From positions 1 through 64,000 of IMG/VR virus record IMGVR_UViG_3300027842_000093: a stretch of 64,000 bases of DNA; one strand, 5' to 3'. The notes below the pieces were generated by a model, which was given only the letters and a program-made list of their open reading frames with translations, was not told the DNA's origin and made no database searches. How positions within the stretch are numbered: position 1 is the first letter of the stretch; the number at the start of each line of letters is the position of its first letter. A program made the translations under genes and the position numbers. Source of the DNA: a virus. Below, piece by piece: positions 40,215 to 47,852 of this stretch.

Positions 40215-40424
40215 ATGAAAGCGATAAATAAAAAACAATTTTCCCACAAAGATATGAATTCTGCCAGGAAGCGCGGTGTTGTGGCTGGATTGGTATTGGC
40301 AACCGACCTTGTGTATGCAGAACAAAAGAAAGCTGCGAGGAAAGGATTGCAAACAAACGCTTTAGATATTTTGGACGCTATTCAAAAAGCTCTGGATGAA
40401 ACACGAGGACCGATAAAGTTATGA
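40215..40424 (+). CDS. small hypothetical protein
   Basis: 69 residues, basic start and helical body (KRGVVAGLVLATDLVYAE). ATG 40215 just follows the previous stop. Not recognised. Confidence 0.56.
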   Translation: MKAINKKQFSHKDMNSARKRGVVAGLVLATDLVYAEQKKAARKGLQTNALDILDAIQKALDETRGPIKL

Positions 40425-40528
40425 AAATAGTTCCAGAGATAGCTTGTCCAGACCACGGTAGGAAATGGAAGCCGGAGATTTGTGAAAATTGTGCTGTGAT
40501 CGTTAAATATTTTAGGGAGAGTAGATGA
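40421..40528 (+). CDS. 35-residue zinc-type peptide
   Basis: CPDHGRKW and CENC suggest one zinc site. ATGA overlaps on both sides. Function unknown. Confidence 0.5.
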   Translation: MKIVPEIACPDHGRKWKPEICENCAVIVKYFRESR

Positions 40529-41010
40529 CAACAGCTTGGGGACAGTTTAGAAATTTTATAAACTCCAAAGAGGTTGGATACACTTTTACCCGTCAGAAGT
40601 TGTTTGATTCCCTTCGCGCACTCAATCCCGCAACAATAGATGGGTACCGCTGTCTAGCACAGCAAGCCAAGTTTGTTGAGCGCGTTGGCCGTGGGCGATA
40701 TAAAATTGCAAATCATTTACCTGAAGGTTTAACAATGGGTTCCTTGTTTGCATTGTTGAGAGGTGACAATCTCACGTACATAGAAGAGATTCAAAAGCAA
40801 AAAGAGTTAAACGTAATTAAACAACAATTTAATAAAGACCGTAGAGAAGTGTTGAAGCATTTAATTGTTCAAATCTCACAGCACATTCCATATGCCGAAG
40901 CCATAGAATCTTCTGCGTTTGGTTTGAAACAACTAATCCGTAGCTGGAAATGGGAATTGAGTAAAGAAAAGAATCCAACAAAAAATTGGAGTGAAAGGAG
41001 AAATAAATGA
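40525..41010 (+). CDS. winged-helix-like protein with internal DNL segment
   Basis: 161 residues. The first 70 (YTFTRQKLFDSLRALNPAT...FVERVGRGRYKI) look like a small winged helix. RGDNLTYIEEIQKQKEL follows at about 79-95 and a helical domain comes after it. This is one of the few cases where the tail sequence is internal. Confidence 0.62.
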   Translation: MTTAWGQFRNFINSKEVGYTFTRQKLFDSLRALNPATIDGYRCLAQQAKFVERVGRGRYKIANHLPEGLTMGSLFALLRGDNLTYIEEIQKQKELNVIKQQFNKDRREVLKHLIVQISQHIPYAEAIESSAFGLKQLIRSWKWELSKEKNPTKNWSERRNK

Positions 41011-41123
41011 TAAACTTGTTACTGTCTTCTAATGTGCTCTTGCTGCTCTCTACCCTCGTATTGTTGAGGCGCGATAGATTGGTAAGGGTAGCGCGTAAAC
41101 AACACAAACGATTGCCGAGATAA
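41007..41123 (+). CDS. 38-residue membrane peptide
   Basis: One hydrophobic segment (LLLSSNVLLLLSTLVLL) and an Arg-rich end, behind AAAGGAG. Function unknown. Confidence 0.55.
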   Translation: MINLLLSSNVLLLLSTLVLLRRDRLVRVARKQHKRLPR

Positions 41124-41126
41124 ATA

Positions 41127-41282
41127 ATGGAAACATCTGCGATCAATTTAACTGGAACTCCGGGTTTCTGGACATTTGTTTTTGTTCACCCCTGTCTATC
41201 ATTCTTCGCTTTTTGTTTTTTAGTATGGGCTTTCTTTGGCACCATCACAGATATTTTAATTGCATGGAGCAAAAGGAAATAA
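41127..41282 (+). CDS. 51-residue membrane peptide
   Basis: Aromatic-rich membrane segment (FFAFCFLVWAFFGTITDI) with a basic end. Its stop overlaps the next ATG. Function unknown. Confidence 0.55.
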   Translation: METSAINLTGTPGFWTFVFVHPCLSFFAFCFLVWAFFGTITDILIAWSKRK

Positions 41283-41467
41283 TGGACAAAGTAGAAAGAG
41301 CAATTTTTCTTAAGTTTTTGAATTACAGTATTGTTACAATGAACTGGTTTGTTAGGCGCGTTGAAAAGAAATACGCCAGTGAGCTTGACCCCGAACAAGT
41401 TGCAGAGGTTAAAGAATTATTGAAAAAGTTAGAGGTAGAAAGAGACGGACTGGAGCACGAAGAGTGA
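41282..41467 (+). CDS. small helical hypothetical protein
   Basis: 61 residues, helical (EQVAEVKELLKKLEVERDGLE). ATG 41282 is chosen for the TAATG overlap. Not recognised. Confidence 0.57.
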   Translation: MDKVERAIFLKFLNYSIVTMNWFVRRVEKKYASELDPEQVAEVKELLKKLEVERDGLEHEE

Positions 41468-41898
41468 AGCTTTTCATTGACGACTATCGCTCCGAACCAG
41501 AAGGTTGGCACTTAGCCAAGACGATTACGGAAGCAGTTCGTATTCTTTCTGGGCCTATTTATGCCGAGGCGATATCTTTGGACCACGACATCATATTTCG
41601 TGAAGGCAAGCACGGCTTTTCTGAAGAGACCTTTGCCACAGTTGCTCGTTATATTGCTGTCATGCCAAAAGAAAAATTACCTAAGATTGTGTATGTACAC
41701 ACAGCAAATCCGAAAGGTGCAAACAACATTTTGGAAATTCTTAAGGATGTTGTTCCCACTGTGAATATTGAAAATGATGGACATTTCAATACAACTGGCG
41801 ACTACTCTGGTGATATTAATTACAAGGGGATATTGATAAAATTAGAGCAGGAACGTGAGAAGCAAGAACAGGAACATAAATTTGAAGGGGAGTTTTAA
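41464..41898 (+). CDS. cREC-like receiver-domain protein (cyclic phosphate processing)
   Basis: 144 residues with a GTG start. LFIDDYRSEPEGW, AISLDHDI and IVYVHTANPKGANN match the cREC receiver-like family, linked by neighbourhood to processing of 2',3'-cyclic phosphate RNA ends. It fits the RNA-repair genes here. The link to cyclic phosphates is from literature on the family and not from the sequence itself. Confidence 0.68.
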   Translation: MKLFIDDYRSEPEGWHLAKTITEAVRILSGPIYAEAISLDHDIIFREGKHGFSEETFATVARYIAVMPKEKLPKIVYVHTANPKGANNILEILKDVVPTVNIENDGHFNTTGDYSGDINYKGILIKLEQEREKQEQEHKFEGEF

Positions 41899-41921
41899 AA
41901 GTAGCTGAAGTCTGGTATACT
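41893..41921 (+). promoter_or_regulatory. possible extended -10 promoter
   Basis: TGG then TATACT (41916-41921) with a weak -35 (TTTTAA, 41893-41898); GGAG follows before ATG 41937. Confidence 0.5.
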
Positions 41922-41936
41922 TAATATTGGAGAATC

Positions 41937-42347
41937 ATGAGCCTGTTCGAAACACTATTTGAAACATTTATTTGGGGAGTGTTTGGAACAACCTTTATTG
42001 TGGGAATTGGGGCAGCTATTTTTACTTTGTTTAAATACCCACTCATCTTCTTGGGTCTGGTTGGGTTCTTCACATTCGTTTTATTTGTAGGTTGGTGCAT
42101 CCTTCACTACAATAACTTTTGCGAGTTGTTCAGCAGGAGAGCGGATAAAAATGCTCCCGTTCCGTCTTATGGGAATACAACGCTCGGTAAGTTGAGCAGA
42201 CTCGAAAACAAATATCGAATAACCACCGTAGAATTTATGAGCTTTGCTTCGCGGGATTTGATGCCGTATGGGATGGACAACTTGGATTACTTGGAATGGG
42301 TTTCGCTCGTAAACGAATTGCCCTCTATAATCCAATGGGAGGCGTAA
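41937..42347 (+). CDS. membrane protein with DNL-type C-terminus
   Basis: 136 residues. Two membrane segments (about 13-32 and 35-58) precede a cytosolic part. The end contains MDNLDYLEWVSLVNEL, matching the subgroup of the gene at 23686. Its stop overlaps the next ATG. Confidence 0.65.
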   Translation: MSLFETLFETFIWGVFGTTFIVGIGAAIFTLFKYPLIFLGLVGFFTFVLFVGWCILHYNNFCELFSRRADKNAPVPSYGNTTLGKLSRLENKYRITTVEFMSFASRDLMPYGMDNLDYLEWVSLVNELPSIIQWEA

Positions 42348-42724
42348 TGAATAAAATTACGGTATTTGTTCTCGGTGCTATGTTTGGTGAAATTACAATG
42401 CTTCCCGCTATCGCACACATTATAAACACGCCAGTGGTAAGAGCAGAAATAGTACCCAATTGTTATGAGCTTGTACAGCAAACGTTTGTACACGAAATTA
42501 AGAACGTCAAGAATTTTCAGGGGAAGGTCAGCACTTTAAAGATTCATTTAGTTAATCCACAATCCCTTCAAAAGATTTACGAGGATAGGTTTGGAGAAGA
42601 TGATAGTGTTGGTACAATTATGGGTTTCTACGATGACAAAACAAACGAGATATTTTGCGTCTACGACGCTAATGTCCTTTCACACGAGTTGAAACACGTA
42701 TTCGAAGGTTCTTGGCACAGATAG
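42347..42724 (+). CDS. exported HExxH metallopeptidase-like protein
   Basis: 125 residues. A signal peptide (ITVFVLGAMFGEITMLPAIA) starts it. SHELKHVFEG holds HELKH (113-117), a zinc-peptidase motif near the very end, so the domain is short. It may act in the periplasm. Not assigned to a family. Confidence 0.62.
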   Translation: MNKITVFVLGAMFGEITMLPAIAHIINTPVVRAEIVPNCYELVQQTFVHEIKNVKNFQGKVSTLKIHLVNPQSLQKIYEDRFGEDDSVGTIMGFYDDKTNEIFCVYDANVLSHELKHVFEGSWHR

Positions 42725-42733
42725 GAGAAAACG

Positions 42734-43000
42734 ATGAGTGAAGATACAGACCAGGATTTGGCTTGCGCTGGAATTGACGACGGTTATGAAAGTGTATTCG
42801 AAGAACGGTTTAAACCCAGGCAGCAGTTCTTTTATGTTGTGTTGCAAGACAACACAGGAAAGATTGTAGATATTGGACACTACAACGATTATGAAGTAGC
42901 TTTGATGCGCGGAATGGACAAAGCTAAAGAGACTGGAACTCAGTGGAGTATATTTTCACTGGCAGGGAAATTTGTTGATGGAAATTTTGTTGGAAAATAA
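42734..43000 (+). CDS. hypothetical protein
   Basis: 88 residues behind AGGAGAAA. FFYVVLQDNTGKIVDIGHY...GMDKAKETG is a beta-sheet/helix layout. Not recognised. Confidence 0.6.
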   Translation: MSEDTDQDLACAGIDDGYESVFEERFKPRQQFFYVVLQDNTGKIVDIGHYNDYEVALMRGMDKAKETGTQWSIFSLAGKFVDGNFVGK

Positions 43001-43018
43001 AAATAAAGGAGAATTAAA

Positions 43019-43366
43019 ATGCCTGAAAGACCGTTAGGACCAGCAGACTGGCTAAAGAAAACAGTTACAGACTTTGACAAAGCAAACGCACCAGCAGTTG
43101 AAGAAGTAAAGAAAGAGTTGGTTGAGGAAGTTGTAAGGCTTGACCCAGCAGCACCAAAGGTTGAAGAGCCAGTTAAGGTTGAAGAGCCAGTTAAGGTTGA
43201 AGAAAAAGCTACGCCTGTTCCTCCAGCCGCTGAGGTTGCCCCAGAACTTAACAACGCTCCCACTTCAACAGTGCCGCCAGCCGTTGCTTCACCAGCACCA
43301 GTTGTGACGCCAGCACCAACAGTTCCACCAGTTGCTTCAGTTTCACCGACAACGCCACTGAAGTAA
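43019..43366 (+). CDS. Pro/Val/Glu-rich low-complexity protein
   Basis: 115 residues behind AAAGGAGAA. A helical start is followed by VEEPVK repeats and a Pro/Ala/Val/Thr-rich end, probably unfolded. It may be a linker or stalk. The repeat is also visible in the DNA. Confidence 0.62.
   Translation: MPERPLGPADWLKKTVTDFDKANAPAVEEVKKELVEEVVRLDPAAPKVEEPVKVEEPVKVEEKATPVPPAAEVAPELNNAPTSTVPPAVASPAPVVTPAPTVPPVASVSPTTPLK
43157..43204 (+). repeat. 18-bp tandem repeat inside gene
   Basis: The unit AAGGTTGAAGAGCCAGTT occurs at 43157-43174 and 43175-43192, with a partial third copy; it encodes KVEEPV. Confidence 0.85.
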
Positions 43367-43377
43367 GGGAAGTAAAC

Positions 43378-43497
43378 ATGCATGATGTGTGGTTGGCTGT
43401 TTGGGACCTGCTTAAAACAACCCTCATAGCTACGCCATTAATTATCGTAGGTGCTTTGGTAATGACTGCCATTTGTTCGTGGCCGCTCGATGATTGA
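43378..43497 (+). CDS. 39-residue membrane peptide
   Basis: One membrane segment (LIATPLIIVGALVMTAI) after an aromatic start. It overlaps the next gene by eight bases. Function unknown. Confidence 0.53.
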   Translation: MHDVWLAVWDLLKTTLIATPLIIVGALVMTAICSWPLDD

Positions 43498-43681
43498 TAT
43501 TATTTGTAGGTGTGGACATAGTAAAAATGTTCATCAGCGCTTAGGTAATGAAGAGTATGGTGCCACAATGTGTCTTGCGGCAGGACCTGATACATTGGTT
43601 CAAGATTGTCCATGTTATGAATATACACCAGACAATCTTCTTCACATTGAGCAAATGGCAAAGGAACGAAAGTTGACATGA
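43490..43681 (+). CDS. zinc-head/DNL-tail small protein
   Basis: 63 residues. IICRCGHSKNVH...C...CPCYEY then PDNLLHIEQMAKERKLT. It is followed by a second member with an ATGA overlap. Confidence 0.76.
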   Translation: MIDIICRCGHSKNVHQRLGNEEYGATMCLAAGPDTLVQDCPCYEYTPDNLLHIEQMAKERKLT

Positions 43682-43854
43682 TTGATATTCCTTGCACATG
43701 TAAGCACAAAAATACGGAGCATTATAAACCGCCAAAAGCTACAACTTATTCGTCTTGTTGGTTTTGTGCGTTAGCGGGTAACTGGTGTGCTCAGTATGTA
43801 CCAGACAACTTATCTTACGTAGAACAACTGGCAAAGGAGAAGAATTTGATATGA
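43678..43854 (+). CDS. zinc-head/DNL-tail small protein
   Basis: 58 residues. CTCKHKNTEH, then CWFC and WCAQY; the end is PDNLSYVEQLAKEKNLI. It overlaps the next start as ATGA. Confidence 0.74.
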   Translation: MIDIPCTCKHKNTEHYKPPKATTYSSCWFCALAGNWCAQYVPDNLSYVEQLAKEKNLI

Positions 43855-44150
43855 AGATTGATTATTCAAAATGGTATTTTACCCCAACATCAAATGGGCA
43901 GTATTTTTCTGGGCTACTTAAAATATTCAACCCGGCAGAAAATATTGAACTGAGCCACTACGTTTATGGAAGTAAGGGCTCTTTGGACCCAACTGATGAC
44001 CCATTAAAACATATCAAAGAAGTATGTAAGCTAGAAATAAGAAACTGGTACCTTAATCGAGAATACGATAAACTGGTTGACCAAAAGATACCAATTGAAG
44101 ATAATCTGGATTACGTTGAGAATGAAGCAGAGAAACGAGGGTTGATTTGA
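43851..44150 (+). CDS. non-zinc DNL-tail protein
   Basis: 99 residues. A Tyr/Trp-rich body without Cys pairs ends in EDNLDYVENEAEKRGLI. It belongs to the DNLDxxE subgroup with the genes at 50026, 50312 and 55851. Confidence 0.68.
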   Translation: MKIDYSKWYFTPTSNGQYFSGLLKIFNPAENIELSHYVYGSKGSLDPTDDPLKHIKEVCKLEIRNWYLNREYDKLVDQKIPIEDNLDYVENEAEKRGLI

Positions 44151-44323
44151 CAGAACCTTTCCATCTCGACCTTAAAGGTTGTGTGAAAAGCAAAGGAGTT
44201 ATTTGCATTCCTTTGCCAGAGCTTATTAAATTGTTTGAGAAGTTCCCGTATCACATGGGCAAACAATACAAAGAGTTTCTGGAACAGGCGAACGTATCGG
44301 ATAAAATTGAGGAGACAAAATGA
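44147..44323 (+). CDS. small hypothetical protein
   Basis: 58 residues with a TTG start overlapping the previous stop. GCVKSKGVICIPLPELIKLF; helical end. GGAGA near the 3' end serves the next gene. Not recognised. Confidence 0.5.
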   Translation: MTEPFHLDLKGCVKSKGVICIPLPELIKLFEKFPYHMGKQYKEFLEQANVSDKIEETK

Positions 44324-44628
44324 AAAGATTAATTTTAATATTGGCGATGTTTGGACTACCTACATTGGTACACGCAAATATGACAGGACAAGAATTACAT
44401 TGGCAACTTTCTGTGCCTCTGGACGGGATGCCGTGGGTTATTGGACATGCAGAAGGATACATTGATGGAGTAATTTCTGCTGCTTTAGGATGTCCTTCTG
44501 GAAAACATTTAACATCAGGACAAGCATGGCAGATAGTTCAAAACTATTTGGAAGCACATCCAGAAGAGTGGCATAAAGAAGCAGCCCTTCTTATTAAAGA
44601 AGCTTTAGATCCACTATGTAAATATTAG
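44320..44628 (+). CDS. Rap1a/Tai-like periplasmic protein
   Basis: 102 residues. A signal peptide (to HA at about 19) is followed by GQELHWQL, GHAEGYIDGVISAALGC, TSGQAWQIVQNYLEAHPE and LIKEALDPLC, the pattern of Rap1a immunity proteins. In bacteria these neutralise secreted amidase toxins in the periplasm. A phage copy could protect the infected cell from rivals or guard its own lysis timing; that is inference. Confidence 0.75.
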   Translation: MKRLILILAMFGLPTLVHANMTGQELHWQLSVPLDGMPWVIGHAEGYIDGVISAALGCPSGKHLTSGQAWQIVQNYLEAHPEEWHKEAALLIKEALDPLCKY

Positions 44629-44640
44629 GAGGTAATTAGA

Positions 44641-45171
44641 ATGCGAGCATATCTTTCGGGCAGTATGGCCGGACGATTTACCCAGGAAGTCCAGGCAGAA
44701 CGCGCTGAAGCTTCTGCTGCCTTGGCAAAGATTGGTGTACGCGCTGCCGATCCTGCTGCGGCTGAATCACAGCTTTGGGGCCGACACGTAAAGTCTCGTG
44801 TCTCCACAAAGTTCAAATATAAAATTATAGAAGCAATGGTGAAACGCGATCTTTGGTTGATTCGCCGTTGCGATATTGTGTTGGTTCTTACTGGCGATCA
44901 AGTAAGTGATGGAACGTGGCAAGAATGGTGTTACGCTAACATGATGGGCATCCCTGTTGTTATGATTGCCCCCAAACGGCACAAAGGAGAGCTTTCGGGT
45001 TGGGCCAATGTTACGATACCAAGGGGAAATATTGTACCGAATCTCAAAGCTGCTTGCAACCTGATTAAACGCAGGTATCTAAAAGAAGATGCACAATTCA
45101 AAGCGTATTTCAATGCTTCAATCAAAAACGCCAACAGAAACATTAAGAACGGGAAGCGAAAAAAGCATTGA
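44641..45171 (+). CDS. nucleoside 2-deoxyribosyltransferase-like protein
   Basis: 176 residues behind AGGAGG. AYLSGSM, the DLWLIRRCDIVLVL strand and DGTWQEWCYANMMGIPVVMI match the NDT-like branch of the SLOG-related fold. NDT enzymes move deoxyribose between bases; some relatives only bind nucleotides. The Arg/Lys-rich last 25 residues are unusual. Confidence 0.72.
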   Translation: MRAYLSGSMAGRFTQEVQAERAEASAALAKIGVRAADPAAAESQLWGRHVKSRVSTKFKYKIIEAMVKRDLWLIRRCDIVLVLTGDQVSDGTWQEWCYANMMGIPVVMIAPKRHKGELSGWANVTIPRGNIVPNLKAACNLIKRRYLKEDAQFKAYFNASIKNANRNIKNGKRKKH

Positions 45172-45196
45172 CAATTGGCAGCAAATCTGTTATAAT
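45168..45196 (+). promoter_or_regulatory. extended -10 sigma-70 promoter
   Basis: TTGACA (45168-45173), 17-bp spacer, TGT then TATAAT (45191-45196). The ATG of a tail-family gene follows nine bases later (45205), so the leader is absent or minimal. Confidence 0.85.
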
Positions 45197-45204
45197 TAAA
45201 GTGT

Positions 45205-45426
45205 ATGAAGATTAAAGCCACACACCTCTGTCGTTGTGGACACGCTGCGTGGAACCATACCCATGGGGTTTTTAATGGGGAAGAGTGCGTTGCTGATTTT
45301 AGAAAAGTTAGAAATAACGATAAAAATCCAAAAGGTTGTAGCAAATGTTATATAAGCTGTAAAAAGTTTCAATTGCCCAACTTCGACCTTGTTGAATATT
45401 TAGCTGAGAAGAGGGGATTAGTGTGA
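45205..45426 (+). CDS. zinc-head/tail protein with its own promoter
   Basis: 73 residues. CRCGHAAWNH...C...CSKCYISC is the head; the end is PNFDLVEYLAEKRGLV, a variant with NFD for DNL. It is the first gene of a transcription unit that includes the HD-kinase. Confidence 0.75.
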   Translation: MKIKATHLCRCGHAAWNHTHGVFNGEECVADFRKVRNNDKNPKGCSKCYISCKKFQLPNFDLVEYLAEKRGLV

Positions 45427-45884
45427 GTGACGATAAAGATAACATTCGCGTTGACCTCTTAAAATTCCGCCGCAAGGCGTACCTCACTTATCCTGTGGGA
45501 AGTGAGGAACGGAAGATTTTCTTGAAAGCCGTCCTCAAACACGAATTGATGTTAACGGAAAGGGACGTTCCCCAGGACCTCATCAACCTTATTATCGAAG
45601 GTGGACAGGTTGTGTTCTGGGATTCAATGAAGCATTTTCTTCTTTGGCTTGGAGCATCTACTGTGTGTGGCGGTATTTTTGCTTGGCTGTATACTCTGCG
45701 TATATTTATGGGGTTCGGCTTTCTTTTTTTCGGAGTGGGGTGCCTCACTATCGCAGTCCAATACCTTTACGAGTATTGGCGGTATTGCAAGAGTTTAAAG
45801 ACAGTCAAAAAGTATTCGAATGATATGCAACAATATATAAATAAAATATCGAATGACATTAAGAGATTGGAAGGACCACGATGA
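45423..45884 (+). CDS. membrane protein
   Basis: 153 residues with a GTG start. Two membrane segments (about 73-92 and 94-113) sit between charged helical ends. Function unknown; its stop overlaps the kinase gene start. Confidence 0.63.
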   Translation: MSDDKDNIRVDLLKFRRKAYLTYPVGSEERKIFLKAVLKHELMLTERDVPQDLINLIIEGGQVVFWDSMKHFLLWLGASTVCGGIFAWLYTLRIFMGFGFLFFGVGCLTIAVQYLYEYWRYCKSLKTVKKYSNDMQQYINKISNDIKRLEGPR

Positions 45885-47098
45885 ATACCGTTGAACAGTT
45901 TACGCAACTCATACTTGATTGTCAACCAATTGACCTTTACGACTTTAAAGAAGTCGTAGGCGAACTTTTACCGTTAGAAGATTGTCAACAAGATCCGCAG
46001 TGGCACGGAGAAAAATCGGTCCTGGCACATACCAATCTTGTGATGAAAGAGACGCTTGAGCAGATGCAAAACCTCCGCCAAGGTTTCCCAAGGATTGCTT
46101 TGTATATTGCAGCTTTGTTACACGATGTGGGGAAACCAGATACGGCCAAGTTAAAAACCAATGGACATAATTCGTTCCATGGGCACGAGAAAGCGGGTGT
46201 GTGGAGAGCAAAAGAATTCCTGAAGAAATATTTCCCACAATTTAATTTTAGACAGCGGGACTTGATTCTGAATCTCGTTGAGTATCACGGCCACCCCAAG
46301 AGAATGATTGAGGATGGTTCACAGGATGATAGGTTCAAGCGCCTGTCCCTTGAAGTGCCAACTCATCTTGTTTACAACCTGGAGATTGCCGACTTCAAAG
46401 GTCGAATCGCCAACGATATTCCAAAGTCCTTGATTGTCCTTGACCAATTCAAGAAAAAGTGTGAGGACCTTGATATTTATGGGAAAGCGTACCAGATTCC
46501 CAATTCGAAGGAATTAACAAACCTCCAGTATTCTATTTTCAGATGGAACATTCTAATGCACCACGATGAAGATACTAATCAAAAAGAGATTGACAGAGTT
46601 ATCAAATTGACTGATAGACCGAATCCTTTGGAGCTTACTTTATTGGTTGGTTGCCCCGGTTCCGGGAAGACAACCTATCGAAACACATTGACAAATAGCA
46701 ACGTTATTTCTATGGATGACGAAAGGCAACGTCTTTGTGGCACCCCCAACGATATGTCTAGAAATCAAGAGGTTTTTAATAACTGCTTCAGAGAACTTAA
46801 CAAGAATATGAAGGCAGGTGAAAATGTCGTTTGGGACGCAACCTCTTACAGCCGCAAAGCCCGTAAACCCCTCCTAGAATCGGCTAGGAACCACGGAGCC
46901 AAGGTCAACCTCATCTACTGGGACCTCGCCATAGAAACCCTCTTAAAACGAAACGCTGAGCGTGAGAAGGTGGTTCCAGAGGACATTGTGTGGCGGTTTT
47001 ATAAAACAATTGAAACCCCGGCATCTTACGAGTACGATCAGCTTTTCGTATTTGATGACAAAGAGCAGGATTATGAAAAAGGAGAAAAAGCAACCTGA
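45881..47098 (+). CDS. HD-domain/polynucleotide kinase fusion
   Basis: 405 residues. The N-terminal HD domain has LAHT (His50), LLHDVGK (H81-D82) and VEYHGH; it resembles the HD part of tRNA nucleotidyltransferase and could open 2',3'-cyclic phosphates. The C-terminal kinase has GCPGSGKTT (about 257-265), ISMDDER and RNAEREKVVPE, as in Pnk-type 5' kinases. Together with the ligases, it would prepare cut RNA ends for sealing. Confidence 0.85.
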   Translation: MNTVEQFTQLILDCQPIDLYDFKEVVGELLPLEDCQQDPQWHGEKSVLAHTNLVMKETLEQMQNLRQGFPRIALYIAALLHDVGKPDTAKLKTNGHNSFHGHEKAGVWRAKEFLKKYFPQFNFRQRDLILNLVEYHGHPKRMIEDGSQDDRFKRLSLEVPTHLVYNLEIADFKGRIANDIPKSLIVLDQFKKKCEDLDIYGKAYQIPNSKELTNLQYSIFRWNILMHHDEDTNQKEIDRVIKLTDRPNPLELTLLVGCPGSGKTTYRNTLTNSNVISMDDERQRLCGTPNDMSRNQEVFNNCFRELNKNMKAGENVVWDATSYSRKARKPLLESARNHGAKVNLIYWDLAIETLLKRNAEREKVVPEDIVWRFYKTIETPASYEYDQLFVFDDKEQDYEKGEKAT

Positions 47099-47393
47099 AG
47101 TAGTCGAGTGGAGCGATTTGAAGGTGGGAGATTTTATTGAAAGCAACTTCAATAGAATGTTTTGCTTTACACGAAATAGTTCAGGGCCTTCTTGTTTGGG
47201 TAACAGCAAATGGAGAGAAGAAAAGCCTCCAATTGCTTATGTAGGTAGTGGCATTGTAGAATATACACGAATGAAACCCACTAAACCTTTTATAAAATTG
47301 TGCAAACGGCTGTTGGATTTGAATCTGAAAGAATACCATTTGGACAATCTCTCTTACGTTGAAGCTCTTGCAGCGCTAAAGAAATATGATTGA
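47073..47393 (+). CDS. non-zinc DNL-tail protein, LKKY variant
   Basis: 106 residues overlapping the kinase gene by 26 bases. The body (WSDLKVGDFIESNFNRMF) is beta-rich; the end is LDNLSYVEALAALKKYD. It shares the LAxLKxY ending with the genes at 47565 and 47842. Confidence 0.68.
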   Translation: MKKEKKQPEVVEWSDLKVGDFIESNFNRMFCFTRNSSGPSCLGNSKWREEKPPIAYVGSGIVEYTRMKPTKPFIKLCKRLLDLNLKEYHLDNLSYVEALAALKKYD

Positions 47394-47568
47394 GTATTGT
47401 TATTGTGGGCACAACATAAATGAACATGACGGGTGGGAGGGAGAACCAACGGGTTGTACGTATAGTGTTGAGATTGCTCACGGTACTCAATGTTGTTATT
47501 GCTCAGAATTCAAATTAGATAATCTTAAATTCGTAGAAGACCTTGCCAAACAAAAGCATCTATTATGA
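47386..47568 (+). CDS. zinc-head/DNL-tail small protein
   Basis: 60 residues. CYCGHNINEH...C...CCYCSEF then LDNLKFVEDLAKQKHLL. Overlaps on both sides. Confidence 0.75.
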   Translation: MIEYCYCGHNINEHDGWEGEPTGCTYSVEIAHGTQCCYCSEFKLDNLKFVEDLAKQKHLL

Positions 47569-47852
47569 CACCAATCAATGAAGTGCCAGTAGGAAAGTTT
47601 TGTAGATTTGACGGGAATGTTGTTTATGTCCACAAGAATAATTTTAAGGATACTTACGCATTGATTCCCATAGTAGGATCAGTCCCACGAGATAAAAATT
47701 GGGATCATCGTGTGTATGTTTACAAACGGATACAGAAGTCATGGGTAGAAGATGCAAAGAAATGGATGGATGAGTTACTTGAATATGGGCAAAGAATAGA
47801 CAACCTCACCTACATCGAGAACCTAGCTATTTTAAAATCGTATGGAATTTAA
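47565..47852 (+). CDS. non-zinc DNL-tail protein, LKSY variant
   Basis: 95 residues. A beta-rich body (PVGKFCRFDGNVVYVHKN) ends in IDNLTYIENLAILKSYGI. ATGA overlap with the gene before. Confidence 0.67.
   Translation: MTPINEVPVGKFCRFDGNVVYVHKNNFKDTYALIPIVGSVPRDKNWDHRVYVYKRIQKSWVEDAKKWMDELLEYGQRIDNLTYIENLAILKSYGI

Noticed and set aside
42940-43383. A long antisense reading frame opposite the Pro/Val-rich gene
   Set aside because: It mirrors low-complexity codons of the + strand gene and has no start signal; all other minus-strand frames are also shadows of + genes.
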